From the NCBI GenBank assembly GCA_025997595.1, contig BNUU01000001.1, positions 248,001 through 312,000 of the forward strand: a stretch of DNA of 64,000 nt, given 5' to 3'. Shown here in pieces: positions 6,904-15,298 of the stretch. Within the stretch, counting starts at the first letter, position 1; every line of letters begins with the position of its first letter. Under the pieces are notes generated by a model that was given only the letters and a program-made list of their open reading frames with translations, made no database searches and was not told the origin of the DNA. The stretch comes from Spirochaetia bacterium. GTDB lineage: Bacteria; Spirochaetota; Spirochaetia; Treponematales; Breznakiellaceae. A program made the position numbers and the translations under genes.

Positions 6904-9780
6904 CTAATCCAGCAGGGGATTATAGGCGGGCAGCTCAAGCCCGTAACCGGGAACCGGGTCGGCCGCCGTATTCGGGACCGGCTCCGCGTCCACGGGATCG
7001 GCTTTCGGAGGGGAACTGCGGACCGGAGCTCTGATGTTTGCAGCATCGGCGGCAGGCTCTGAAGAAAATGGGGGGAGCATAATTTCCCGAGCCCCTTCCC
7101 CCACGGTCTCATCCGGGGGGCCGCCCTGGGGGCCGGGCAGATCGGCGTCGGGATTGATGTCCGTATCTTCATCACCCTCAAATGGCCGGTTAGCGTTGGT
7201 ATTTCTGTTGTTTGTGCGGGTATTACGGCTATTCGCGGCCCGGTTCGCGGGGGTATTACGGGACGCATTCTGTCGGTCCTCGGGCCTGGTTTCGGGCAGA
7301 AGGTTCAGATCCAGGGCGGGCATCCTGAGGGAGCGGAGGAGGGTATCATTATCAAGGCCCAGGGTACTTGAACCTCTAAAGTTGACGGCTGCCGGCGTAT
7401 AGGCGGCGCTTCCGTGGATATTGCAGTACTCGCCGGGCTGGGTTCCCTCCAGGAAGGGGAGGGTCACTTCCCCCTGATTGCAGGCGGGGGTCCTGAGCAG
7501 CCCCGATTTGGTACAGACCGTTACATCGATAAGCCCTGAGGAGGGTTTGATAAAATCTTTCAGGGGCAGCCCCTGGTGGACCTCCCGCATAAAATCCGCC
7601 CAGACCGGGCCTGCCAGGGTTGAACCGGTCAGGTTTACCCCCAGGGAGTTACCGGGCTTGTCAAAGCCGAACCAGATTGCGGCGGTGTAATAGGGGGAAT
7701 AGCCCACGGCCCAGGCGTCGGACCAGTTCTGGGGGGTCCCGGTCTTGCCCGCCATGGGCATACGAAAACTCTTCCCCTTTTCGTCTTTAAAGGAGAATTT
7801 ATAGCTCCAGTTATCCGCAGGGTTGAGAGAAGGACCCGCAAGGGTTCCCTGTTCCACGGTTTTTTTGAGCATACTGGTCATTATGTATGCGTTCTGGGGG
7901 GTTATCACCTGGATATTGGCTTTTTGCCGCTGCTTTTGCCGTACTTCCCGTTCCGGGTCCAGTACCAGCCGGCCGTTCCGGTCTTCCACGGAGCGGATGG
8001 CGATGGGGCTCACATCCCGGCCCTGGTTGGCAAAGACCGCAAAGGCCCGGGCCATTTGCAGGGGGTTCGCGGAGATGATCCCCAGCCCCAGGGGGTAGAC
8101 CCGCGGGAAGATCCGCCGGATCTGATTCGGGTCGGTGATGTCCAGCAGGGCCGCCGCCCGATCGATGGCGGCGTCAAAACCGATGGTGTCCAGAACCTTG
8201 AGGGAGGGCACATTCATCGAATGCATCAGGGCCTCGTAGACCAGCACCGAGCCCTTCCATTCGCCCCGGAAATTCAGGGGGATATAGGGGGTGCCGTCCT
8301 CGTTGTGGAACACGATGGGCACATCGTAAATAAGGGAAGAGGCGGTAAGTTTCCGGGAATCAATGGCCGCCGAATAGTACAGGGGCTTAAAGGAAGATCC
8401 CGGCTGGATATTCCCCTGGGTGGCCCGGATAAGCTGATTGCCTTCGTCGTATTTGGATCCCCCGATAATGGCGGTGATATAGCCGGTGTCGTTTTCGATG
8501 GCGATAAGGGCGCCTTCGACTACATTCTGTTCCGTGCTGGTTTTCAGGTCCGCATAGGCGGTATTGGTAATTACCTTGAGGTCCTGAATCCCGAATGCCA
8601 GGGCCGCCATATCCACAATGGGGTTTATGGTCTTGGTATACCGGGAAAGGGCCTTCTGTTCGGTTTGGGCCGATGCGGTGGCATGGATATCCTCAAGGTC
8701 AAAATACAGGGTGAGGAGGTCCACGATGGGAATATAGGTCCTTTCCGCCTGCACCAGCCGGGCGCTGCTGGAACTGGAGAATCCATCGTTCGCCTTCTTA
8801 AGCCCCTCTTTCATGAATTTTGCCGCCGCTTCCTGGTGCTTTAAATTCAATGTGGTGTGGACCGTGTACCCATCCCGGTAATAATCCATGGTCCCGTACA
8901 TCATCCCGTCCAGTTCCCGGCGGACATATTCGCTGAACCAGGGTGCGGCGTCCACCCGGTTGTAATAGGCCGCCGTTGAAGCCCGGGTATAATCGTAGTT
9001 GTCCCAGTATTCGTTAAAAGAGGTATCCGCCTCTTCCCTTGTGGCGTAACCTAATTCGACCATCCGGTCCAGCACCACCTCCTGCCGGGCCATGGCTTCG
9101 TTGGGGTTATTCAGGGGATTGTACCGGGTCGGGCTGGAAAGCTGGATCACCAGAATCGCCGCCTCCGCCAGGCTGATTTCACGGGCGCTGTGGTTAAAGA
9201 AGTAGTTGCTGGCCGCTTCCACCCCGTATACCCCGGGCCCCATGATCATGTAATTGAGGTAGATTTCGAGGATTTCGTTTTTGGTGTACCGCCGTTCCAT
9301 TTGGAAGGCCCACCAGAGCTCCACGACTTTACGGCGTATGGTTTTTTCGGTCCGATCCGTGTAGAGGGTCCCCGCCACCTGCTGGGTAATGGTGGAGCCC
9401 CCGCCCCAGTTTTTGCGGAGCAGCTGCCCCGCCGCGGCCCTGGCAATAGCCCGGACGCTGAACCCCTTGTGGTTATAAAAATCCGGGTCTTCCCGGGCCA
9501 GCACCGCGTAGATCAGATGCCGGGGCAGATCGCTTAAGGATACCATCTCCCGTTTCTCGTCGGAAGAAAATTCGGTAATCAAAGTTCCGTTCGCATCCAG
9601 TATCTTGGTAGGCAGGGCCGGTGCGAATTCCCTGAAATTTTCCTGATTCCTGACATTCGCCGTTCCCGCCAGGGACAGTCCCAGCCCAATGCCGATCACC
9701 ACCGCCGTAATTACCGCAAAAAAAGCAAAAACCCGCATGATGATACCGGAAACAGCAGAAGATCTGCGCGAATGCCCCAT
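6904..9780 (-). CDS. mrcA: Penicillin-binding protein 1A (bifunctional glycosyltransferase/transpeptidase)
   Basis: This 958-residue class A PBP builds and cross-links peptidoglycan at the inner membrane. It has a short cytoplasmic N-terminus and one membrane span (about 14-37). A GT51 domain carries AREDPDFYNHKGF and GGSTITQQ. The transpeptidase has SxxK as PGSSFKP, SxN in HSMNVPS and KTG in AGKTGTPQNW. A long insert between the two domains contains the KALSRYTKTINPIVD region. The last about 150 residues are a low-complexity, Asn/Arg- then Pro-rich tail (NRNTNANRPF). No ribosome-binding site precedes the ATG. A promoter placed six bases upstream predicts a leaderless mRNA. Confidence 0.92.
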   Translation of the reverse strand: MGHSRRSSAVSGIIMRVFAFFAVITAVVIGIGLGLSLAGTANVRNQENFREFAPALPTKILDANGTLITEFSSDEKREMVSLSDLPRHLIYAVLAREDPDFYNHKGFSVRAIARAAAGQLLRKNWGGGSTITQQVAGTLYTDRTEKTIRRKVVELWWAFQMERRYTKNEILEIYLNYMIMGPGVYGVEAASNYFFNHSAREISLAEAAILVIQLSSPTRYNPLNNPNEAMARQEVVLDRMVELGYATREEADTSFNEYWDNYDYTRASTAAYYNRVDAAPWFSEYVRRELDGMMYGTMDYYRDGYTVHTTLNLKHQEAAAKFMKEGLKKANDGFSSSSSARLVQAERTYIPIVDLLTLYFDLEDIHATASAQTEQKALSRYTKTINPIVDMAALAFGIQDLKVITNTAYADLKTSTEQNVVEGALIAIENDTGYITAIIGGSKYDEGNQLIRATQGNIQPGSSFKPLYYSAAIDSRKLTASSLIYDVPIVFHNEDGTPYIPLNFRGEWKGSVLVYEALMHSMNVPSLKVLDTIGFDAAIDRAAALLDITDPNQIRRIFPRVYPLGLGIISANPLQMARAFAVFANQGRDVSPIAIRSVEDRNGRLVLDPEREVRQKQRQKANIQVITPQNAYIMTSMLKKTVEQGTLAGPSLNPADNWSYKFSFKDEKGKSFRMPMAGKTGTPQNWSDAWAVGYSPYYTAAIWFGFDKPGNSLGVNLTGSTLAGPVWADFMREVHQGLPLKDFIKPSSGLIDVTVCTKSGLLRTPACNQGEVTLPFLEGTQPGEYCNIHGSAAYTPAAVNFRGSSTLGLDNDTLLRSLRMPALDLNLLPETRPEDRQNASRNTPANRAANSRNTRTNNRNTNANRPFEGDEDTDINPDADLPGPQGGPPDETVGEGAREIMLPPFSSEPAADAANIRAPVRSSPPKADPVDAEPVPNTAADPVPGYGLELPAYNPLLD

Positions 9781-9786
9781 GATTTA

Positions 9787-9815
9787 AGGGTAGGGAAGGG
9801 GGAGCAAATTGTCAA
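9787..9815 (-). promoter_or_regulatory. Promoter predicting a leaderless PBP1A mRNA
   Basis: On the minus strand TTGACA (9815-9810) is followed by 17 bases and TACCCT (9792-9787), then exactly six bases to the ATG at 9780. The -35 box is perfect. The -10 box matches only in the TA...T positions. Confidence 0.5.
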
Positions 9816-9927
9816 TATGTCCCCCAGCCTTGTACAACCGTACCGATCCCACGGGCACACAGGATAAAGGTTGGGGCCTGATTCGGGATGGTACCGTAAA
9901 TGTGAAAGCTATACGACGTTTTTGCGG

Positions 9928-9957
9928 TTGCAGAGGGGCTGAGGCCTATGTTATAGT
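9928..9957 (+). promoter_or_regulatory. Possible promoter of the flavoprotein gene
   Basis: TTGCAG (9928-9933), 18 bases and TATAGT (9952-9957) lie just upstream of the GGAGG box of the reductase gene. This would leave a short leader of about 15 bases. The match is moderate. Confidence 0.35.
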
Positions 9958-9978
9958 ATAGTAATACTGGAGGTATGT

Positions 9979-11883
9979 ATGCAAAAACATTTCGGATTTA
10001 TTTTGATAGCCCTGGCCCTGGCCGGGCTGCTCGTATCCTGTTCTTCTTCCCAGTCCGCTGGCCAGCGGGGCGGAAAGAATTCTTTTAAGGCAGGAACCTA
10101 TTCTGCCACGGCCAACGGCCACAATGGTCCGCTGACGGTGGAAACCACCTTCGACGACACCAGGATTCTGGACGTTAAAATTGTTAAACAAATTGAATCC
10201 CCCGGGGTTCAGCAGGTCATCAATGTGGTGCCCCAGGCTATTGTGGCACAGCAATCCCTGACGGTGGACACGGTTACCGGCGCGACCTTCTGCGGCCGGG
10301 CGGTCATCGCGGCGGTGACGGACAGTGTCAAGGAGGCCGGCGGGGATCTGGGGCTGCTTACCCGGAAACTGCCCAAGGCCGCCGCCAAGGCGCAAAGCTT
10401 TGAAGCGGACGTGATTGTCATTGGCGCCGGCGGCGCGGGACTGGCGGCGGCGGTATCGGCTCATCAAAATGGGGCTTCGGTTATCGTTGTTGAAAAATTA
10501 GGCATAGCCGGGGGGAGCAGTATTTTTTCTGACGGCGCCTTGAATGCGGCGGACCCGGAAGGAGAGGCCGGCATTAACATGATGCCCGCAAATAAGACAA
10601 CGGTTCAGATGCTTTTGGATAAGAAACCCTACGATGCCTTTGAGGCGGATCTGCAGAAGACCGTGTCGGGGCAGTTTGCCGCTCATAACGCCTCGGGAAA
10701 GACCGGCTTGTTTGACAGCCCCGAGTGGCACATGCTCCAGACCTATAACGGCGGCGATTATGAGGGTATCCCCGACCTTATCCGGGTACTCGGTTCAAAT
10801 GCCCTGGATAATTACAAATGGATGACCGAATTGGGCGTAAACTGGCGGCCCACCCTGGGTTCCGCCACCGGATCGCTCTGGCAGCGCAGCCATTATGGAG
10901 CCGCCGATTTTCCCAATGGCACCCATTCGGTATACCCCTATAGAACTTATATAGACAAGCAGGGTAATGCGGAGATTCATTTTAATACACAGGCCAGGGA
11001 ACTGATTACCAAAAACGGCCGGGTAACCGGGGTCAAAGCGGTACGGGATGGGGCTGCCATAACCTATACCGCCAAAAAGGGCGTTGTCATGGCTACCGGC
11101 GGATTCGGCGCCAATGTGGCCATGCGGCAGAAATACAATATCCTCTGGGATGATTTGGGGGATTCCATCGGTACCTCCAACCATAGGCTTGCCGCCCAGG
11201 GCGATGGAATTGTCATGGGTGAGGCCGTGGGAGCTCAGCTGGAGGATATGGGACTTATCCAACTGCACCCGAGCGGGGAGCCCAATACGGGGATTATGAA
11301 CCTGCACCCCGGGACAGCCGGATTAAACCGGATTTTTGTAAACAGCGAAGGAAACCGCTTTGTGGCCGAAGATGCCCGGCGGGATGATATGATTAAGGCT
11401 ATCTATAAGCAGCCCGGCAGTTTTATGTGGGTAATAGCCGACATAGCCAGGTATAACCCCACTGAGCCCCCTATCAGCATTGAAGTAGCCATGGGCAAAG
11501 CGGTGCAGGCCGATTCCATCGAAGAATTGGCTCAAAAAATCAATGTTAATCCGGCGAATTTGAAGAAGGCCTTTGATGTGTATAATGCCGGGATTGACGG
11601 TGTTCCTGATCCCCTGGGGCTGCGTACCTATGGTAAAAAGATGGGAAATCCTCCCTTCTATGCTGCCAAGCGTTTACCCACCGTACATCATACCATGGGG
11701 GGACTCTTAATAGACCCCGAAGCCCGGGTACAGGGAAAGGACAATAAGCCTATTCCCGGTTTCTATGCCGCCGGAGAAGTAACCGGGGGCATCCACGGGG
11801 CTAACCGGCTGGGGGGTAATGCCCTGGCGGATTGCAGTGTCTTTGGAAGAATAGCCGGCCGGAGTGCGGCTCAATCAAAGTAG
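9979..11883 (+). CDS. Fumarate reductase-like flavoprotein, lipoprotein with covalent-FMN domain
   Basis: The 634-residue product begins with a lipoprotein signal (LAGLLVSC). Residues about 35-115 form an FMN-binding domain containing DTVTGATFCG, the S/T-GAT motif at which FMN is attached to Thr. Residues about 140-630 form a flavocytochrome c-type FAD domain (VIVIGAGGAGLAAAVSA; RLGGNALADCSVFGRIAG at the end). Extracellular or periplasmic enzymes of this build reduce fumarate, urocanate or similar alkenes as electron acceptors. The substrate here is not readable from sequence. It has a good GGAGG box five bases before the ATG. The window shows no dedicated electron-donor genes beside it. Confidence 0.85.
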   Translation: MQKHFGFILIALALAGLLVSCSSSQSAGQRGGKNSFKAGTYSATANGHNGPLTVETTFDDTRILDVKIVKQIESPGVQQVINVVPQAIVAQQSLTVDTVTGATFCGRAVIAAVTDSVKEAGGDLGLLTRKLPKAAAKAQSFEADVIVIGAGGAGLAAAVSAHQNGASVIVVEKLGIAGGSSIFSDGALNAADPEGEAGINMMPANKTTVQMLLDKKPYDAFEADLQKTVSGQFAAHNASGKTGLFDSPEWHMLQTYNGGDYEGIPDLIRVLGSNALDNYKWMTELGVNWRPTLGSATGSLWQRSHYGAADFPNGTHSVYPYRTYIDKQGNAEIHFNTQARELITKNGRVTGVKAVRDGAAITYTAKKGVVMATGGFGANVAMRQKYNILWDDLGDSIGTSNHRLAAQGDGIVMGEAVGAQLEDMGLIQLHPSGEPNTGIMNLHPGTAGLNRIFVNSEGNRFVAEDARRDDMIKAIYKQPGSFMWVIADIARYNPTEPPISIEVAMGKAVQADSIEELAQKINVNPANLKKAFDVYNAGIDGVPDPLGLRTYGKKMGNPPFYAAKRLPTVHHTMGGLLIDPEARVQGKDNKPIPGFYAAGEVTGGIHGANRLGGNALADCSVFGRIAGRSAAQSK

Positions 11884-11900
11884 AAGCACGGATCGACGGC

Positions 11901-11939
11901 GGACCTGTTCGAGAACCCGGTTGGTTCTCGAACAGGTCC
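11901..11939. repeat. Single CGGTT-loop hairpin (copy C)
   Basis: Seventeen bp perfect arms (GGACCTGTTCGAGAACC and complement) enclose a CGGTT loop. It shares the loop and the GACYTGT stem base with the first hairpin of elements A and B. It lies 17 bases after the flavoprotein stop and may also serve as a transcript end. Confidence 0.8.
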
Positions 11940-11944
11940 GGTAT

Positions 11945-11983
11945 AAAAAAAGGCCGGTTTTGAACCGAAGTCCTAAACCGGCC
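11945..11983 (-). terminator. Intrinsic terminator for the leftward M23/PEGA operon
   Basis: On the minus strand a 9 bp GC-rich stem (GGCCGGTTT/AAACCGGCC, 11975-11983 with 11952-11960) is followed directly by seven U residues. It would end transcription coming from the gene that stops at 12200. Confidence 0.65.
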
Positions 11984-12079
11984 ATGCCCTTGAGGCATAT
12001 CGGACATATAGTGATTTGGGAGGGGAACTATAGGCCCGACATTTATAATATCGGTACGAACCGCAAAAACATTAATAGA

Positions 12080-12183
12080 GTTGTTCAATAACTTCAGTTA
12101 TTGAACAACTTCCGCTGAAAAATGCAAAATGTCCTGCATTTTGCGAGACTTGTGAGAGAACCAACCGGGTTCTCTCACAAGTC
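12080..12183. repeat. Composite element of three hairpins (copy B, inverted relative to A)
   Basis: From left to right: 12080-12109 has the same 14 bp arms as copy A (GTTGTTCAATAACT). 12124-12144 has GCAAAATG/CATTTTGC arms. 12147-12183 has 16 bp perfect arms GACTTGTGAGAGAACC/complement. Read on the other strand, the last hairpin's loop includes CGGTT, as in copy A. It sits between convergent gene ends. Confidence 0.85.
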
Positions 12184-12199
12184 CAATAAAAAGAGCAGC

Positions 12200-13180
12200 C
12201 TACTCGCTTTCCGAGACATTTACGTCCACCGTCAGGGCTACCCGGTAAGTTTTTCCCCGCTGAACGTTCAGGACCTGGATGGTGGTGTAGTCGCCTACCA
12301 GGAAACGTACCTCATGGGTACCCGGTTCTACCGGAATCGGTTCCAGGCTGCTCCGTACCGGCGCATTATCCAGGAATATCCGGGCGTTTTCCGGGGCTTC
12401 AAAAATAATCAGGGGGGTAGGGTCCTGTAATTCTATGGCTAAATCCAGTGTCTTTGCCCGTTCTACCAGGAAACGGCGGTTTTCGTTCCGGTAATCGTCG
12501 GAGAGGATGACCAGATGATGTTCCCCCTCCTTAAGGAGCCGCTCCTCTGTCGGCCGGTCAATCACCTTATCGTCGATAAGGACCGTAAAGGATTTGCCGT
12601 GCAGCTGTTCCGGGTAACGGAAACTTATCTTTACCGCCCCCTCATCACCCAGGATGGGTTTGGCGCTGAGCTGAAAGACCATATTTTCCAACTCATCGCT
12701 TAAGCCTTTGACAACCGGCAGTATCCTGAAAAGGACAGGATACGAAGCGGGGGAAATGACCGAAGACAGAACCGTCACATAGGGGGTGGTCCGCAGGCCA
12801 TGTCCGGAACGGATGGGGATCTGATAAAAGGTTTGGAGCTTGTTCGGGATAGGCTCAAAGAGGATGCGCCTGCCGTTGATGTCCGCAATCCCCAGGGGGG
12901 GTATCTTATCCAGATCCGCGTATGCCGCCGCGGCAAGGCTCCCCTGATTGGCAAGCCAGGCGCGGGGGGCGGAAAGTTCCAGCTCTATCCCCTTGAAAAA
13001 ACGAGCCCCCACCCCCAGGAGCAGAACCGCGGAGCCGTTATAGCCCAGGGGGACAGAGGCCCCGGCGGGCATATCAAGGCTCAGTTCCAGGCTTCCCGCG
13101 ACCAATACCCGCAGGGGTTCCGCCTGGGCCTGCATGCTGAGGAAGAACAGGAAAGTAAATATACCACACCGGATCTTCAC
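12200..13180 (-). CDS. Exported protein with PEGA-like C-terminal domain
   Basis: This 326-residue protein has a Sec signal peptide (MKIRCGIFTFLFFLSMQAQA) from a GTG start with GAGGA six bases ahead. The middle part is a beta-rich region of unknown type. The last about 75 residues (APENARIFLDNAPV ... EPGTHEVRFLVGDY) look like PEGA-type surface-layer beta domains. The gene begins 16 bases after the M23 peptidase stop and is probably in the same operon, so a cell-envelope role is likely. No enzyme motif is visible. Confidence 0.65.
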   Translation of the reverse strand: MKIRCGIFTFLFFLSMQAQAEPLRVLVAGSLELSLDMPAGASVPLGYNGSAVLLLGVGARFFKGIELELSAPRAWLANQGSLAAAAYADLDKIPPLGIADINGRRILFEPIPNKLQTFYQIPIRSGHGLRTTPYVTVLSSVISPASYPVLFRILPVVKGLSDELENMVFQLSAKPILGDEGAVKISFRYPEQLHGKSFTVLIDDKVIDRPTEERLLKEGEHHLVILSDDYRNENRRFLVERAKTLDLAIELQDPTPLIIFEAPENARIFLDNAPVRSSLEPIPVEPGTHEVRFLVGDYTTIQVLNVQRGKTYRVALTVDVNVSESE

Positions 13181-13196
13181 GCAAAATCCTCTTTAC

Positions 13197-14150
13197 TTAT
13201 TGAAATAGATATTTACCCGGGTCCTGTGCCCTGCCGTTCCGCCGCAATTCAAAATGGAGATGCGGGCCGGTAGACTGCCCGGTGGATCCCACTCTACCTA
13301 TAAGGATACCGGATCGGACCTCAGAACGCAAGGCAATATCGATTTTTGAGAGGTGACCGTAGAGGCTGGCCCAATTATCGGCGTGTTTGATAATGATATA
13401 ATTGCCGTAAACGGGATCCGAGCCGGTTTCGGTGACCACCCCGGAAGCGGCGGCAAAAACATCGGTCCCCTCCGGGGCGGCAAGATCGAGCCCCTCGTGG
13501 ATACGGAAGCGGCCGGTAACGGGATTGGTCCGGGGGCCGTAGGAACTGGTAAGCCGGTAGGTACGCAGGGGAAAACGGAAGCCGCTGTTCAGAAAAAAGA
13601 TCCGTTCCGTGGGGCTGAAATCGGCGCCGGGATAAAACCAGTAAAGCTCTTTTTTGTCCCCCCGGCTGACGGTCACGGGCACCGCTTCCTCACTTTGGGA
13701 TGTTCTGCCGGATGAAAGGAGCCGTTCAATATCGGAACCAGCCTCCTGGGGGACAAAAACTCCCGGTACGGAGGGGAGCAGAATGTCGCCGGCGCTTTCC
13801 AATGCCGACGGATGGCCCAGGCGGTTCAGGCTGGCAAGGCCCGCATAGGGGATATTGCACCGGGCGGCAATGGCAAAAATATCTTCTCCCCCCGGGGGGG
13901 TATAGCGGTATATGGTGAGGGCTTCGGCGATAGCCCTGGAGGTCTCCCCGGTTCGTTCCCGAACAAAAAGCCGCCGCCGGGCGCTTTCCACATCATCGGC
14001 GTACTGCTTAAAGAGGGGATCCCGGCTGTCCAGCCGGGAAATGAAGGGCAGGGGAACCTCGCCGGCTGTACCGTCACCGGTATCCGCAGCCCTGACCGCA
14101 GGACCGGGGAAAAGTAAAAAAAAGGCAAGGGATAACCCTTGCCCGATCAA
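13197..14150 (-). CDS. M23-family peptidoglycan endopeptidase with LysM-like domain
   Basis: The C-terminal domain has the zinc ligands of M23/LytM peptidases: HEGLDLAAP (HxxxD) and GPHLHFEL (HxH). These enzymes cut peptide cross-bridges in the wall. A LysM-like segment (GEDIFAIAARCNIPYAGLASLN) precedes it. The N-terminus is a signal peptide ending PGPAVRA. No ATG is available after the ferredoxin stop at 14218. The best start is TTG at 14150 (317 residues), and CTG at 14213 is another possibility, so the start is uncertain. It lies between a ferredoxin gene and the PEGA-like protein. Confidence 0.75.
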   Translation of the reverse strand: MIGQGLSLAFFLLFPGPAVRAADTGDGTAGEVPLPFISRLDSRDPLFKQYADDVESARRRLFVRERTGETSRAIAEALTIYRYTPPGGEDIFAIAARCNIPYAGLASLNRLGHPSALESAGDILLPSVPGVFVPQEAGSDIERLLSSGRTSQSEEAVPVTVSRGDKKELYWFYPGADFSPTERIFFLNSGFRFPLRTYRLTSSYGPRTNPVTGRFRIHEGLDLAAPEGTDVFAAASGVVTETGSDPVYGNYIIIKHADNWASLYGHLSKIDIALRSEVRSGILIGRVGSTGQSTGPHLHFELRRNGRAQDPGKYLFQ

Positions 14151-14217
14151 GACCCGCCGCCATCCATGCCACCGGCACTTTTTAAGGGCGGGCCTTTTCC
14201 TACCAAATACCAGTTCC

Positions 14218-14385
14218 TTATTGAACAATCGCTTCGGTAGGGCAGGACCCGGCGCAAGCGCCGCAGTCCAGACATTTGCCAGGATCGATCCAGCGCTTCC
14301 CGTCTTTCTCGGAAATGGCCTCCGCCGGACATTCACTTTCGCAAGCACCACAGTTAATACATGCATCGCTAACCTTGTACGCCAT
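14218..14385 (-). CDS. 2[4Fe-4S] ferredoxin
   Basis: This 55-residue ferredoxin carries two CxxCxxCxxxCP cluster motifs: CINCGACESECP at about residues 9-20 and CLDCGACAGSCP at 38-49. It is an electron carrier of the clostridial type, as expected in an anaerobe. The gene is preceded by an AGAGAGG box and is followed closely by the M23 peptidase gene, with no functional link visible. Confidence 0.9.
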   Translation of the reverse strand: MAYKVSDACINCGACESECPAEAISEKDGKRWIDPGKCLDCGACAGSCPTEAIVQ

Positions 14386-14478
14386 AGTAAACCTCTCTCT
14401 AAATTATAGTAACCTAAAGATACTATATGAGGGCCGAGATATCAAGCATAATTTAAGGCCGCCACGAACCCCTTTGAA

Positions 14479-14574
14479 GATTTGCGCCGTTTTAATGGCG
14501 CAAATCGAGCATTAGGCGGCGTTTTAATGCCGCCTAATGCGTAAGTATGCGAAATTAAAATTTCGCATACTTAC
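14479..14574. repeat. Three consecutive perfect hairpins (element D)
   Basis: Three inverted repeats lie in a row. 14479-14506 has 10 bp arms and loop GTTTTAAT. 14509-14540 has 12 bp arms and the same GTTTTAAT loop. 14541-14574 has 16 bp arms with only two bases between. The third covers the stop codon of the nitroreductase gene. All pairs are perfect. Confidence 0.9.
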
Positions 14575-15125
14575 TTGATGTACGAAATTTTCCCCAAATC
14601 GATCTCGTGGGGTTTGCCCTGATCTGCGGCGTAGCCTACGGCGACGGCGAGGCCGTATTCATAGCCTTCGGGAAAACCGAGCTTGGCCTTCCATTTGCCT
14701 GCGGTTTCGGGATCATTAAAGACCACGCTGGGGAGACCCAGGATCACACTGCCGAGGCCCAGGGATTCGGCGGCGATGGCGAGGTTTTCGGACATGATCC
14801 CCGCATCGGCGGCGGCCTTGTTTTTTACCGCAAGGAAGAACACCACCGGGGCGTCATAGAAAATCTTGTTGTTCCGGCTTTTGTTGCGCTCCGTTACGGC
14901 GGTATTACCGGTTTTGACAAAAAAGTCGACCACAGCCTTTTCAAGCTCCAGGACCAGGCCGGTATCCTGCACCACAATGACATTAACCGGTTGGGCATTT
15001 GTGCCTGAGGGGGCGGCAAGGGCTGCCCTGGCAAGGAGGGCGATGGTTTCGTCACCCACCTTTTGCGCGGTATAGGCGCGGACAGAACGGCGGGCAAAAA
15101 TGGCGTCAAGCGTAGAATTTGACAT
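14571..15125 (-). CDS. Nitroreductase-family FMN oxidoreductase
   Basis: This 184-residue protein has the nitroreductase signature FARRSVRAYTAQKV near the N-terminus, the AAPSGTNAQPVNVIVV segment that contacts FMN, and ESLGLGSVILGLP in the second half. Members reduce nitro compounds, quinones or flavins with NAD(P)H. The substrate is unknown. GGAGG lies six bases before the ATG. The gene stands alone, and its stop codon is inside a perfect hairpin. Confidence 0.85.
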   Translation of the reverse strand: MSNSTLDAIFARRSVRAYTAQKVGDETIALLARAALAAPSGTNAQPVNVIVVQDTGLVLELEKAVVDFFVKTGNTAVTERNKSRNNKIFYDAPVVFFLAVKNKAAADAGIMSENLAIAAESLGLGSVILGLPSVVFNDPETAGKWKAKLGFPEGYEYGLAVAVGYAADQGKPHEIDLGKISYIK

Positions 15126-15230
15126 AAGAACCTCCATAATTGGTGAGTAATAAATAAGTAATAGTGAAGAAGGGCTCATTATACAAGGGGGCAATTTTTA
15201 AATTTTTTATGTTTTTTAAGGATTGGACGC

Positions 15231-15260
15231 TTGACTTAACGTTAACTTTAACTTTTATAT
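15231..15260 (+). promoter_or_regulatory. Promoter of the aldo/keto reductase gene
   Basis: TTGACT (15231-15236), 18 bases and TTATAT (15255-15260) lie in a strongly AT-rich gap about 40 bases before the start codon. Confidence 0.5.
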
Positions 15261-15298
15261 TTTTTTATATTATTTTTTTAAGAGAGAGGCTGGAAGAA

